From Pseudodesulfovibrio aespoeensis Aspo-2 (GTDB lineage Bacteria > Desulfobacterota > Desulfovibrionia > Desulfovibrionales > Desulfovibrionaceae): DNA of 64,000 nucleotides. The notes under the pieces were generated by a model. That model was not told the origin of the DNA. It searched no databases and was given only the letters and a program-made list of their open reading frames with translations. Positions 43,458-52,080 of the stretch are shown here, in pieces (within the stretch, counting starts at the first letter, position 1; the number at the start of each line of letters is the position of its first letter). Made by a program: the position numbers and the translations under genes. Location of the stretch: contig NC_014844.1 in the NCBI RefSeq assembly GCF_000176915.2, positions 3,162,001-3,226,000 on the forward strand. The letters are read 5' to 3'.

Positions 43458-44756
43458 ATGCACAGGCTTATTCCCGTTCTCGTCATGCTTCTCTTCCTGG
43501 CCCGGCCAGCCGGTGCCAACCAGGCCGTGACCGGCACAGGCAATCCGACCCAGGATGTTGCCAACGTCCAGGCCGCGGCAGACCAGGGCGGTCTGGTCAT
43601 TCTGCGCGGCACCTTCAACTTCGGCCCGGACGGGCGGGTCAGGATCACCCGCGACACCCGCATCCAGGGCGAGGCGGACGGTGCGGGCGAACCTCTCACC
43701 CGGATCATCGGCGGGTTCTGGACCTTTTACTCCCCCCTGCCGGTCAAGGGCGCGCCCCCGGCGGGCAAGGGGCCGCTGGTTGTGGTGCGCTCCATCCGCT
43801 TCGAGGGGGCCAAGGGCACCCCGCTCCACTTTCCCCATGTGGGCGGGCTTGATGTCCGTGACTGCACCGTGAGCCGCGTGACCCCGCAGGAGCTGCCCGT
43901 CAAGTGGGCCGGGGGCGACACCCTGCGCTTCCAGGCGGGCGTGGTGGTGGGCAACCGGCTCGACTCCCCGGCCAAACCCCTCAAGAACGCGGCCACCGGG
44001 ACCATCCGCATCGAGGACAACCGGTTCAACATGACCACCGACGCCCCGGAAAAGACCGCGGGCTACGGCATCGTGGCCGACTGGACCTGGGGCGCGGACA
44101 TGGTCATCAAGGGCAACCTGATCCACAAGGTGTCGCGAAACGGCATCGAAACGCTGGACAATGCCCTGAACGACAAGGCCCAGGGGGCCATCGTCATCGA
44201 GAACAACCAGATCATCACCGCGGACAGCGGCGTGGAATACCCGCACAAGTACGGCCCCAACGGCATCGAGGCCGGGTGGTACTTCGACACCAGCGGGGGC
44301 GCGGATTTTGCGCGCAACAACCGCATCACCCTGACCGGCAACCGCATCGAGGCGCGCGGCGACGGCTCGTCGGGCCTGCTCCTCTACGCCAACGACATCG
44401 TGGCCACCTGCAACGACATCGTCATGGGCGGCGGCTCCGAGGCGCGCGGCATCATCCAGACCGGCTCGCGCGGCTTCTTCGCCAACAACCGGGTGCGCGG
44501 CCAGGCCCGCTACGCCCTCTACTGCTACCCCTTCGAGGCGCTCACGGCCACGGCCAACACCTTTGCCTGGACCGAGCTTGGCGACTTCACCGGCTCCACC
44601 AGCCAGGCCCTGCTCGGCGGCACGGCCAACGTCATCATCGGCGCGCCCCCCCTGCTCCTCGACCGCGGCAAGGGCAACCGCGTGGTCCGCATCCCGTCCT
44701 GCGTCCTGCCCGAAATCGACCCCGAAGGCGAAAGCTGGGACTTTGTGGAGGAGTAG
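43458..44756 (+). CDS. Secreted right-handed parallel beta-helix protein (NosD/pectate-lyase-like fold)
   Basis: The 432-residue protein starts with GGAG upstream and a signal peptide (LIPVLVMLLFLARPAGANQ). The rest shows repeated short strands: GTIRIEDNRFN, MVIKGNLIHKVSRNG, AIVIENNQIITADSG, RITLTGNRIEARGDGSSG and FFANNRVRGQARYALY. These mark parallel beta-helix rungs of the NosD/pectin-lyase type. No catalytic residues can be assigned. It may bind or cut polysaccharide in the periplasm or outside the cell. Neighbours on either side are unrelated. Confidence 0.8.
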   Translation: MHRLIPVLVMLLFLARPAGANQAVTGTGNPTQDVANVQAAADQGGLVILRGTFNFGPDGRVRITRDTRIQGEADGAGEPLTRIIGGFWTFYSPLPVKGAPPAGKGPLVVVRSIRFEGAKGTPLHFPHVGGLDVRDCTVSRVTPQELPVKWAGGDTLRFQAGVVVGNRLDSPAKPLKNAATGTIRIEDNRFNMTTDAPEKTAGYGIVADWTWGADMVIKGNLIHKVSRNGIETLDNALNDKAQGAIVIENNQIITADSGVEYPHKYGPNGIEAGWYFDTSGGADFARNNRITLTGNRIEARGDGSSGLLLYANDIVATCNDIVMGGGSEARGIIQTGSRGFFANNRVRGQARYALYCYPFEALTATANTFAWTELGDFTGSTSQALLGGTANVIIGAPPLLLDRGKGNRVVRIPSCVLPEIDPEGESWDFVEE

Positions 44757-44896
44757 GATTTCTGAACATCTGAGACGCTTCGGGCCGGAATTGACAGAGA
44801 ACACAGTCAGTTCATTGAATTATCTTTAAAAAAATCATACCGTGGGCGCGCAAATTTTCAGATTTGTGACGTTTTCACTTTCCCCCATCTCCGTGG

Positions 44897-44942
44897 TTGA
44901 CAATCCCTGCGGCCCCTCGTATTGGTTGAAAACGATTTTCAA
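44897..44942 (+). promoter_or_regulatory. Promoter overlapped by a Fur box
   Basis: TTGACA (44897-44902) and TATTGG (44920-44925) are 17 bp apart. The palindrome TTGAAAA-CGA-TTTTCAA (44926-44942) begins right after the -10. It agrees with the Desulfovibrio Fur consensus (W-TGAAAAT-N-ATTTTCA-W) at all but one position. A second, overlapping inverted repeat GGTTGAAA/TTTCAACC spans 44924-44950. Confidence 0.75.
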
Positions 44943-44962
44943 TTTCAACCACGGAGGCCAGC

Positions 44963-45244
44963 ATGTGCGCGGCATTGATCGGCGGAATGGACAGGCTCAA
45001 GCGGGAATACATGACCGAGGCGGAGAAGAGTGGCATCAGGCTCAAGTGCTACACGGGCAAGGAGCGGTCCATCTCGGGCTCGCTCGGAAATGTGGACTTC
45101 GTGGTCCTGTTCACCAACAAGGTGTCCCACAAGGCGCGCAAGGACGTGATGGCTGCCCTGCGCGGCACGAACGTGCCCGTGATCATGCGCCACTCCTGCG
45201 GCGTCAGCACCCTGCGCGAAGCCCTGGGCGAAGCCACCCTGTAG
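44963..45244 (+). CDS. DUF2325 small protein under Fur control
   Basis: The 93-residue protein begins at an ATG five bases after CGGAGG. It matches the DUF2325 pattern: ALIGGMDRLKREYMTEAEKS, then VDFVVLFTNKVSHKARKDV and a final HSCGVSTLREAL with a conserved cysteine. The family has a Rossmann-like fold with no known activity. A Fur box overlapping its promoter suggests a role in iron homeostasis. Its stop is 46 bp from the end of cheV on the other strand. Confidence 0.82.
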   Translation: MCAALIGGMDRLKREYMTEAEKSGIRLKCYTGKERSISGSLGNVDFVVLFTNKVSHKARKDVMAALRGTNVPVIMRHSCGVSTLREALGEATL

Positions 45245-45290
45245 GCCTTTGGCCGGGAGCGGACAGGCGCAGGGCGGCGGAAGGCGCTCG

Positions 45291-46247
45291 TCAGGCCGCA
45301 GCCTCGGCCTTCCAGCGGCGGATCAGATCAATGACTTTTGCCGTCAGACCATGGAACTCCGGCTTGGTCACCTGGGCGTCGGCCTTGACCGCATGACCCT
45401 TGTGCTCCACACCCTTGGAGATGAGCGACGAGAACAGGGCTACCGGCAGCACCTTGAGGACAGGGTCCTCCTTGATCTTGCGGGTCAGGGTGTAGCCGTC
45501 CATGCGCGGCATCTCGATATCCGAGACCACGGCGTCGAGATGATCCAGCGGGCTCCCGCCCTCCTGCTCGACCCTGGCCTTGATGGCCAGCAGACGGTCC
45601 CACGCCTCGGCCCCGTCGCCGACCAAGGTCACCTCGAAATTCGCCTCCGTGAAATTCCTGCGCAGCAGTTCGCGCACCGAGGTCGAGTCGTCGGCCACCA
45701 GGGCGCGGTAGCGCTCCTCCGAGTAGACGCCCGGCCCGGAGGAGTGGGCTTGGCTGTCGCCGTCGAGATCGGCCAGCATCCGCTCCAGATCGAGCATGAG
45801 CACGAAACGGTCGTTGAGCTGCACCGTGCCGGTGATGCAGTTGGTGTCCATGCTGGCCACGTACTTGCTGGGCGGCTCCACGTCCTTCCAGTTGACCCGG
45901 TGGATCTGGGTCACGCCGGAGACGAGAAACCCTGTGATGGTGGCGTTGAACTCCGTGACGATGATCGGCTCGTTGACGCTCTTGGCCCGCTCCACGTTGA
46001 GCCAGACGCTCAGATCCACCACCGGCAGAATGAGATCGCGCAGGGGAATGGTCCCCAGAAAGCTCGGATGCGTGGCAGCCTCGGACCCTTCCAAACCCTC
46101 CGGAGCCTCGACCACCTCGAGAACCTTGGCCACGTTGACCCCGAAATAATGGGTCCTGGGACCTTGCTCGGTCTTCTCGTGGACAAAAAATTCAATTATC
46201 TCAAGCTCGTTTGTACCTGTTTCCAGCAGAATGTCCTGTCCGCTCAT
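45291..46247 (-). CDS. cheV: Chemotaxis coupling protein CheV (CheW + receiver)
   Basis: The ATG at 46247 follows GGAGGG; the upstream open frame is discarded. The 318-residue protein has a CheW domain (about 20-165; LGTIPLRDLILPVVDLSVWL) and a C-terminal receiver (about 186-310) with the phospho-acceptor D243 in VVSDIEMPRMDGY and the conserved K in VTKPEFHG. CheV couples receptors to CheA and tunes adaptation. It stands alone on the minus strand. Confidence 0.94.
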   Translation of the reverse strand: MSGQDILLETGTNELEIIEFFVHEKTEQGPRTHYFGVNVAKVLEVVEAPEGLEGSEAATHPSFLGTIPLRDLILPVVDLSVWLNVERAKSVNEPIIVTEFNATITGFLVSGVTQIHRVNWKDVEPPSKYVASMDTNCITGTVQLNDRFVLMLDLERMLADLDGDSQAHSSGPGVYSEERYRALVADDSTSVRELLRRNFTEANFEVTLVGDGAEAWDRLLAIKARVEQEGGSPLDHLDAVVSDIEMPRMDGYTLTRKIKEDPVLKVLPVALFSSLISKGVEHKGHAVKADAQVTKPEFHGLTAKVIDLIRRWKAEAAA

Positions 46248-46365
46248 GGTCCCTCCTGTGCGCGGTGCATGCATTAACCAACCGCATACCACTCCCGCAC
46301 CGGGAGTTGAATGATTTTTTACACTTCGCGCACTCCCAGCCCGACCCAAGGGCGCAATAAAGACG

Positions 46366-46401
46366 CAAAAAGGCCGCCGCCCGCAGATGCGGACAGCGGC
46401 C
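46366..46401 (-). terminator. Terminator of the neuB operon
   Basis: On the minus strand GGCCGC/GCGGCC flanks an inner CCGC/GCGG stem with a 3x3 internal loop, then TTTTT. It lies 37-70 bp after the neuB stop. Confidence 0.75.
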
Positions 46402-46437
46402 CGTGGATTCACAGGGTCGCGAACCGGTCGCTCCACT

Positions 46438-47529
46438 CTAGGAGCTGGCCGCGCCCACGCACTCCTCGGCAAGCAGACGCAGGGTGTCCCACTGCACCGG
46501 CTCCTCGTGCTTGACGGACCGGCCCAACGTCGCGCCCAGAACCTCGTCCCAATGGACTGGCGACACGCCCACGCGCGGGCTGCGGGTGGTCAGGTCCGAC
46601 TCGGTCAGCACATGCCCGGCAGGCAGATCGCGCGAAAAGACGATGCACTTGCGCAGCTTTTTGGCAGCGGCCTGCTCCTCGGGAAAAACCTTCTTGCCCT
46701 TGACGCGCATGGCCTTTTCCACTTCCTGGATCATGCCCACCATCCGGGCCAGCTCTTCGGGCTCCAGGGAGGCCTGATGGTCGGTGCCCTTGAGAGTCTT
46801 GTCCAGGGTGAAATGGCGCTCGACAACGCAGGCGCCCAGGGCCACGGCGGCCACGCTGGGACCAATGCCCTGCTCGTGGCCGGAGTAGCCTACAGGCAGG
46901 CCGTACCGCTCGCGCAACCCCTCCATGACCGGCAGGCCGATCTTCTCCTCGGGGCAGGGGTAGGTGGAGTTGCAGTGCAGCAGGACCACGTCGTCGTGGT
47001 AGGCGCGGATCTCGGCCAGGGCCACATCGATGTCCTCAAGGGAGCTCATGCCCGTGGACAGGATGATGGGGATGCCCGTGGCCGCGTACTTGCGCACCAG
47101 GGGAACATTGACCAGATCGGCCGAGCAGATCTTGAGCAGCTCCACATCAAGGCCGAGCACCTGCCGCAGGCTGGGCTCGTCCCAGGCCGAGGCGAAGAAG
47201 ACCAGGCCGAGGGACTCGCTGTACTCCTTGAGCTGGCCCATCTGCTCGATGGAAAGCTCCAGGGCATTGCGGTGCTCCCCATATGTGGGGCCAAAGCTGT
47301 TGCACCCTGTGTAGGGGGCGGCGCGACCCTCTCTGGTCAGCAGCGCCTCCATGTCGCGTTTCTGAAACTTGACGCCCTGGACACCTGCGGCCGCGGCCTC
47401 GTCGATCATCTGCCGTGCCACAAGAAAGTCGCCCTGGTGGTTGTTGCCGATCTCGGCAACGACGAAGCAGGGATGGCCTTGGCCGATGGTGACGCCGGAA
47501 CGCAGCGTAACGGACTGAATCTGTTTCAT
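46438..47529 (-). CDS. neuB: NeuB-family sialic/legionaminic/pseudaminic acid synthase
   Basis: The ATG at 47529 overlaps the upstream stop region (a TTG two codons earlier is possible). The 363-residue protein has the NeuB barrel (FVVAEIGNNHQGDFLVARQM, GVQGVKFQKRDME, ILSTGMSSLEDIDVALAEI, GYSGHEQGIGPSVAAVALGA) and a C-terminal SAF antifreeze-like domain (KCIVFSRDLPAGHVLTESDL). It condenses phosphoenolpyruvate with an N-acyl hexosamine to a nine-carbon sugar acid, often used on flagellin or surface glycans. The exact sugar is not readable. No CMP-transferase gene is adjacent. Confidence 0.9.
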   Translation of the reverse strand: MKQIQSVTLRSGVTIGQGHPCFVVAEIGNNHQGDFLVARQMIDEAAAAGVQGVKFQKRDMEALLTREGRAAPYTGCNSFGPTYGEHRNALELSIEQMGQLKEYSESLGLVFFASAWDEPSLRQVLGLDVELLKICSADLVNVPLVRKYAATGIPIILSTGMSSLEDIDVALAEIRAYHDDVVLLHCNSTYPCPEEKIGLPVMEGLRERYGLPVGYSGHEQGIGPSVAAVALGACVVERHFTLDKTLKGTDHQASLEPEELARMVGMIQEVEKAMRVKGKKVFPEEQAAAKKLRKCIVFSRDLPAGHVLTESDLTTRSPRVGVSPVHWDEVLGATLGRSVKHEEPVQWDTLRLLAEECVGAASS

Positions 47530-47531
47530 AA

Positions 47532-48176
47532 TCAAAATCTCACGATTTGGAATCCGCGCTTTTCGGAGAGTGGCTTTATCTGCTCGTATATCTCGGCCTG
47601 CTTGCCGAACGAGGTGATGACCACGGCATCACAGTCGACCTGATCCAGAACATGCGGCGCGGAAACCACATGCCCGTTGAAAATCTGCCCCTGTTTTCTG
47701 GAATCGTTGTCAAGAAGCACAACCACCTGAAAATCGCTGTCTCGCAGGGCGGACAGGACGACCTCACAGGTCTCGGACGCGCCAAAGAGCGCGAGCCGTT
47801 TCTTCCCCTTGTCGCGAAGCCCGGTCAGCTTCGACATCACGAAATCCTTGATGGTGGTGTACAGGCGCACGGTCTCGGACGAATAGTCGGAGAACATCCT
47901 GCGCCTGGACTGCTTGCCATGGTCCGTGAGGGCGTAGCGGTAGCTCTTGCCGTTGACCGGCAAAAACTCGACCAACCCGCCCGACTGGAGCTGCTTGAGA
48001 TACTGGTTGACCATGGCACCGGAGAGATTGAGCTGCTTGCCGAGCTCGAACTGGGAAAGCGCCGAATCACGGGACAGGGCGTCCAGAATGGCCAGGACGC
48101 GGGTGCTCTTGCTGGGCTTGAGGTAAAAGCCGTCCGTGATCAGCATACCCATATTTGCATTCACATGATCTGACAT
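47532..48176 (-). CDS. Winged-helix regulator with Rossmann-like domain
   Basis: The 214-residue protein has an N-terminal winged helix (about 20-80; TRVLAILDALSRDSALSQFE, NLSGAMVNQYLKQLQSGGLV) and a C-terminal part (about 125-214) with KRLALFGASETCEVVLSALR and VVVLLDNDSRKQGQIFNGHV, the glycine-rich start of a Rossmann or sugar-nucleotide fold. The gene overlaps neuB, so it likely senses a sugar or nucleotide and controls this pathway. I know no named family with just this layout. The start codon at 48176 lacks an obvious ribosome site. Confidence 0.72.
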   Translation of the reverse strand: MSDHVNANMGMLITDGFYLKPSKSTRVLAILDALSRDSALSQFELGKQLNLSGAMVNQYLKQLQSGGLVEFLPVNGKSYRYALTDHGKQSRRRMFSDYSSETVRLYTTIKDFVMSKLTGLRDKGKKRLALFGASETCEVVLSALRDSDFQVVVLLDNDSRKQGQIFNGHVVSAPHVLDQVDCDAVVITSFGKQAEIYEQIKPLSEKRGFQIVRF

Positions 48177-48686
48177 TGAATCTCTCAGTCGTTCGCTCGG
48201 TCAATGATTCATTCCGGTGAGAAGCGGATTCTGGCACGGGGTGTGCCACTCTAGTCTGGCACAGGAACCCTGTCAACTTGACGCCCGGCAACGCTTTGCC
48301 GGTCCTCTCCGCCCCTTGCCCTTGATTCGCCCCAAAGGGTGGATCGTTGACATACTGAATAATCGGTTCATCCGGCACATTACTTTATGAGGCTGGGCAA
48401 TCATTTCCCCACCTGTGCCGTTCTTTCGACTAGCAAAATCTCTGCCAAACAAGATTTAAATTGCTCGGACTCGGAATGATGAAGAATAACAATTCGCATT
48501 TATTCATCTTAATTTTTCGTTCGGCCTTGGGGCGCACAGCGGGAGGAAAAACGGACTTCGTGCTGGCCGCCAGCGTCAAATCCGCGACAGGTGCGTGTTT
48601 CAAACATGCCGTATTGACCGAAATCCGCCTCTAATATACCTTCTTCAAGCCCATTGCCGGGCAAAATCACTCCCAAAGGACGCCCA
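48177..48686. other. 510-bp divergent region between the winged-helix gene and the acyl-CoA ligase
   Basis: No gene is seen here. A perfect inverted repeat TGGCAC-GGGGT-GTGCCA (48232-48248) with a further TGGCAC at 48257-48262 lies 56-86 bp before the regulator start. For the ligase, TTGACC (48614-48619) and TATACC (48635-48640) with a 15-bp spacer is the best promoter, and AAAGGA precedes its ATG. The middle (48360-48540) is AT-rich. Confidence 0.5.
48232..48248. promoter_or_regulatory. 17-bp inverted repeat upstream of the winged-helix regulator
   Basis: TGGCAC (48232-48237) and GTGCCA (48243-48248) are exact complements over 5 bases. It may be the regulator's own operator. It is also one base from a sigma-54 element in either direction (GTGC instead of TTGC). 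Confidence 0.45.
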
Positions 48687-50396
48687 ATGGAGCAGATAGA
48701 CCGCCCCTGGCTCAAATCCTATGATGCCGAGGTTTCCCCGACCCTGGACTATGAAAAACTCCCTCTGTTCAAATTCCTGGACAGGGCCGCCCACAAGTGG
48801 CCGGGACGCAAGGCAATCGTCTTCAAAAACTGGTCAGTGACCTACGCCAGGCTCAAGACCATGACCGAGGTCTTTGCCGCCAACCTGCGCGAGGCCGGGG
48901 TGCGCAAGGGCGACCGCGTGGCCCTGATGCTGCCCAACCTGCCCCAGACCATCATCGCCGTGTGGGGCACCCTGCGCAGCGGAGCCATCGCCGTGATGAC
49001 CAACCCGCTCTACATGGAGACGGAGATCATCCACCAGTTCAACGATGCTGACGTGCGCACCTGCATCACCCTGGACCTGCTCTGGCCCAAGCTCGACAAG
49101 CTGCGCCCGGTCATTCCGGTGGAGAAATTCTTCGTCACCTCCATCGGCGAGGGGCTCAAGTTTCCCCTGAATCTGCTCTACGCGCTCCAGACGATGAAAA
49201 ACGGGTCCGCGCCCAAGGTGCCCTATGACAAGACGCGCGTCCTGCCCTTCAAAACCCTGACCAAGGGGAGCAAGACCTTCACCAACGAGCGCGTGGACCC
49301 GGACGACACGGCCCTGCTCCAGTACACCGGCGGCACCACGGGCGTTGCCAAGGGGTGTGTCCTGACCCACGTCAACATCGGGGCCAACATCCAGCAGTGC
49401 CAGTCCATGATGCACACATTGGGACAGCGGCAGGAGACCTTCATCGGCGTGCTGCCCTATTTCCATATATACGGCTTCACCACCTGCCTGGCCTGGCCCA
49501 CCAGCATGGGCGCAACCCTGACGCCCTTCCCGCGCTATGTGCCGCTGGACGTGCTCAAGGGCATTCAAAAGCTCAAGCCCACGGTCTTTCCCGGCGCACC
49601 CTCCCTGTATGTCTCGCTGCTCCAGCAAAAGGACATCGCCAAATACGACCTCTCCAGCATCAACTGTTGCGTATCCGGCTCCGCACCCATGCCGGTAGAG
49701 CACATGGAGCAGTTCAAGACGCGCGCCGGCACAGCCATCGCCGAGGGATACGGCCTGACCGAGGCCTCGCCCGTGACCCACTTCAACCCCATCAAGGGCG
49801 TGCGCAAGCCCGGCTCCATCGGCCTGCCCTTCCCGGACACCGACGCCAAGATCGTGGACATGGACGTGGGCGGCGAGGCGCTGCCGCCAGGCAAACGCGG
49901 CGAGCTGGTCATCCGCGGCCCCCAGGTCATGCAGGGGTACTACAACCGCCCCGATGCCACTGCCGACGTGCTCAGAAACGGCTGGCTCTACACCGGCGAC
50001 ATCGCCTACATGGACGAAGAGGGGTATTTCTACATCGTGGACCGCAAGAAAGACCTCATCATCTCCGGCGGATACAACATCTACCCCCGCGAGATCGACG
50101 AGGTGCTGCACACCCACCCCAAGATCGAGGAGGCGGTCAGCGTGGGCATCCCCCACGACGCCAGGGGCGAGATCGTCAAGGCCTACGTGGTGCTGCGAGA
50201 GGGCGAGAGCCTGACCCGCAACGAGGTCATGGCCTACTGTAGAGAAAAGCTCGCCAGCTACAAGGTTCCGCGTCAGGTGGAGTTTCGCGCCTCGCTGCCC
50301 AAGACCATGGTCGGCAAGGTGCTGCGCCGCGCCCTGCGCGAAGAGGAGGCGGCCAGATCCGCAGCCAGAAAAAACAGAACCGCGCGAACCGACTAG
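48687..50396 (+). CDS. fadD: Long-chain fatty acid--CoA ligase
   Basis: The ATG at 48687 follows AAAGGA; an upstream TTG is less likely. The 569-residue protein has the AMP-binding signature LLQYTGGTTGVAKGCVLTHV, EGYGLTEASPVTHFNP (adenylation) and WLYTGDIAYMDEEGYFYIVD with RKKDLIISGGYNIYPREID (hinge and C-terminal domain), and the late lysine in SLPKTMVGKVLRR. It activates fatty acids with ATP and CoA. No beta-oxidation gene is adjacent, so the role may be lipid recycling or catabolism. Chain length is not readable. Confidence 0.93.
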   Translation: MEQIDRPWLKSYDAEVSPTLDYEKLPLFKFLDRAAHKWPGRKAIVFKNWSVTYARLKTMTEVFAANLREAGVRKGDRVALMLPNLPQTIIAVWGTLRSGAIAVMTNPLYMETEIIHQFNDADVRTCITLDLLWPKLDKLRPVIPVEKFFVTSIGEGLKFPLNLLYALQTMKNGSAPKVPYDKTRVLPFKTLTKGSKTFTNERVDPDDTALLQYTGGTTGVAKGCVLTHVNIGANIQQCQSMMHTLGQRQETFIGVLPYFHIYGFTTCLAWPTSMGATLTPFPRYVPLDVLKGIQKLKPTVFPGAPSLYVSLLQQKDIAKYDLSSINCCVSGSAPMPVEHMEQFKTRAGTAIAEGYGLTEASPVTHFNPIKGVRKPGSIGLPFPDTDAKIVDMDVGGEALPPGKRGELVIRGPQVMQGYYNRPDATADVLRNGWLYTGDIAYMDEEGYFYIVDRKKDLIISGGYNIYPREIDEVLHTHPKIEEAVSVGIPHDARGEIVKAYVVLREGESLTRNEVMAYCREKLASYKVPRQVEFRASLPKTMVGKVLRRALREEEAARSAARKNRTARTD

Positions 50397-50763
50397 GCGG
50401 AACGGTCGGGGTGTGACAGCATCCACCCGGCCCCGACGCATGTGCACCGCGAATGCACCGCTCTCCCACAGCAGGCACCGTGTCCGCTCCAAGCACGGAT
50501 TTGCGTTTCACGCCCCGCTGGCGGCCCTGGCTTTCAGGGGGCGTTGCATTCTTGACATTAATGAAAAAATTCATTCGCCGTAAATTTGTTTTGCACGACT
50601 TTTCCCTTGCCAATACTCAATTTATGCGAAGTTTATTCAAGCATACTGCGGTTTTTGCAAAAATGTCTGGCGCAAAACCCCTTTTACAGATGTCTCTTTT
50701 GGTGTATAGATCAGTCTTGTTTTCCGTTGGGACACTACGTAATTCATATGAGAGGAGGAAATG
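50397..50763. other. 367-bp AT-rich region upstream of livK
   Basis: From about 50545 on the sequence becomes strongly AT-rich. TTGACA (50552-50557) is followed by the inverted repeat AATGAA-AAAA-TTCATT (50560-50575), which may be an operator. I see no convincing -10 at the right spacing and no gene; short open frames here overlap livK and lack coding features. AGAGGAGGAA (50751-50760) is the livK ribosome site. Confidence 0.45.
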
Positions 50764-51945
50764 ATGAAAGGTTTTCTTAAAGGTGTAGGCTTGCTTAGCC
50801 TCATGCTCGTGTGCAGCGCCTTTCTTCTTGCCGGTTGCGGCGAAGACAAGGCTCAGACCATCAAGATCGGTTTCAACCTGCCCCTGACCGGTGACATCCC
50901 CGAAGTGGGCGAAGGCTCCAAGAACGCTGCCGAGATGTACCTCAAGGACATCAACAGCGCGGGAGGTCTCGAAGTCGGCGGCCAGAAGTACCCCCTCGAA
51001 TTCATCTACATGGACAATGAGTCCAAGGCCGAATCCGCCACCAACGTGGCCCTGAAGCTCATCGACCAGGAGAAGGTCGTGGCCATCATCGGCCCCAACT
51101 CCTCCAAGCAGGCCGTGCCCGCCGGCGGCACCTGCAACGACAACCGCGTGCCCATGATCTCCCCGTGGTCCACCAACCCGAGCACCACGCTTGACCGCCC
51201 CTGGGTCTTCCGCGCCGCGTTCCTCGACCCGTTCCAGGGCCCGGTCGTGGCCGACTTTGCCGCCAAGAAATTCAACGCCAAGACGGCTGCCGTCCTCTTT
51301 GACGTGTCCAACGACTACTCCAAGGGTCTGGCCGAAATCTTCAAGGCCTCCTGGGAAGCCAAGGGTTTGGGCCCGGTCGTGGCCTTCGAATCCCACGGCA
51401 CCAAGGATCAGGACTTTTCCGCCCAGCTGACCACCATCGTGGCCGCCAATCCGGACTTCATCTTTGTCCCTGACAACTACAACCAGGTGGCCCTGATCGT
51501 CCGTCAGGCACGCGACCTCGGCTACAAGGGCCCGTTCATGGGTTCCGACGCCTGGGGCACCCCGGACCTGGTCACGCTGTGCGGCGAGCAGTGCTACGGC
51601 AACTACTTCTCCACCCACTACGCCGCTGCCGGCGCGCAGGGCGCCACCAAGGTCTTCATCGACCGCTACCAGGAAGCCTACGGCGCGGTCCCGGCAGACT
51701 ATGCGGCCCTGACCTGGGACTCCATCGGCATGATGGTCGAGGCCATCAAGAACGCGGGCAAGGTTTACTCCGACCCGGTCGAGATGCGCACCGCCATCCG
51801 CGACGGGCTGGCCGCCATCAAGTCCTTTGACGGCATCACCGGCTCCTCCAAGTTTGACGCTCAGGGCGATCCCATCAAGTGCGCCGTGGTCGTCAAGATC
51901 AGCGACACTGGCGAGTTCGTCTTCGAAGAGTCGGTCTGCCCGTAG
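50764..51945 (+). CDS. livK: Branched-chain amino acid ABC transporter binding lipoprotein
   Basis: The second of two adjacent ATGs (50764) has the better spacing from AGGAGG. The 393-residue protein has a lipoprotein signal (MLVCSAFLLAG-C) and the type I periplasmic binding fold: TIKIGFNLPLTGDIPEVGEG, AAEMYLKDINSAGG, AIIGPNSSKQAVPAGGTC and GSDAWGTPDLVTLCGEQCYG. It captures Leu/Ile/Val or a related amino acid. The transporter genes livHMGF follow; a strong hairpin lies between. Confidence 0.93.
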   Translation: MKGFLKGVGLLSLMLVCSAFLLAGCGEDKAQTIKIGFNLPLTGDIPEVGEGSKNAAEMYLKDINSAGGLEVGGQKYPLEFIYMDNESKAESATNVALKLIDQEKVVAIIGPNSSKQAVPAGGTCNDNRVPMISPWSTNPSTTLDRPWVFRAAFLDPFQGPVVADFAAKKFNAKTAAVLFDVSNDYSKGLAEIFKASWEAKGLGPVVAFESHGTKDQDFSAQLTTIVAANPDFIFVPDNYNQVALIVRQARDLGYKGPFMGSDAWGTPDLVTLCGEQCYGNYFSTHYAAAGAQGATKVFIDRYQEAYGAVPADYAALTWDSIGMMVEAIKNAGKVYSDPVEMRTAIRDGLAAIKSFDGITGSSKFDAQGDPIKCAVVVKISDTGEFVFEESVCP

Positions 51946-51969
51946 AGACCACGCAGCAGCCACGACACC

Positions 51970-51999
51970 GGGCGGGGGCCTCATGGCCCCCGCCCTTTT
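51970..51999 (+). terminator. Attenuator hairpin between livK and livH
   Basis: GGGCGGGGGCC (51970-51980) and GGCCCCCGCCC (51985-51995) pair perfectly over TCAT and are followed by TTTTAC. It begins 24 bp after livK. As an intrinsic terminator it would let only part of the transcripts reach livHMGF. Confidence 0.85.
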
Positions 52000-52080
52000 A
52001 CGACTCAACGGGCCGTTTGCCTGACAGGTCCCCGCGCACCGGGACCGGCCCAAGCATCCACTACCCAAGGAACAACCGCC

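Noticed and set aside
48232..48248. Second sigma-54 promoter
   Set aside because: The -12 part reads GTGC instead of TTGC and the element is perfectly symmetric, so an operator is more likely. Kept only as an inverted repeat.
50453..50780. Small plus-strand genes upstream of livK
   Set aside because: Open frames here lack ribosome sites, overlap the livK start and cover an AT-rich regulatory stretch.
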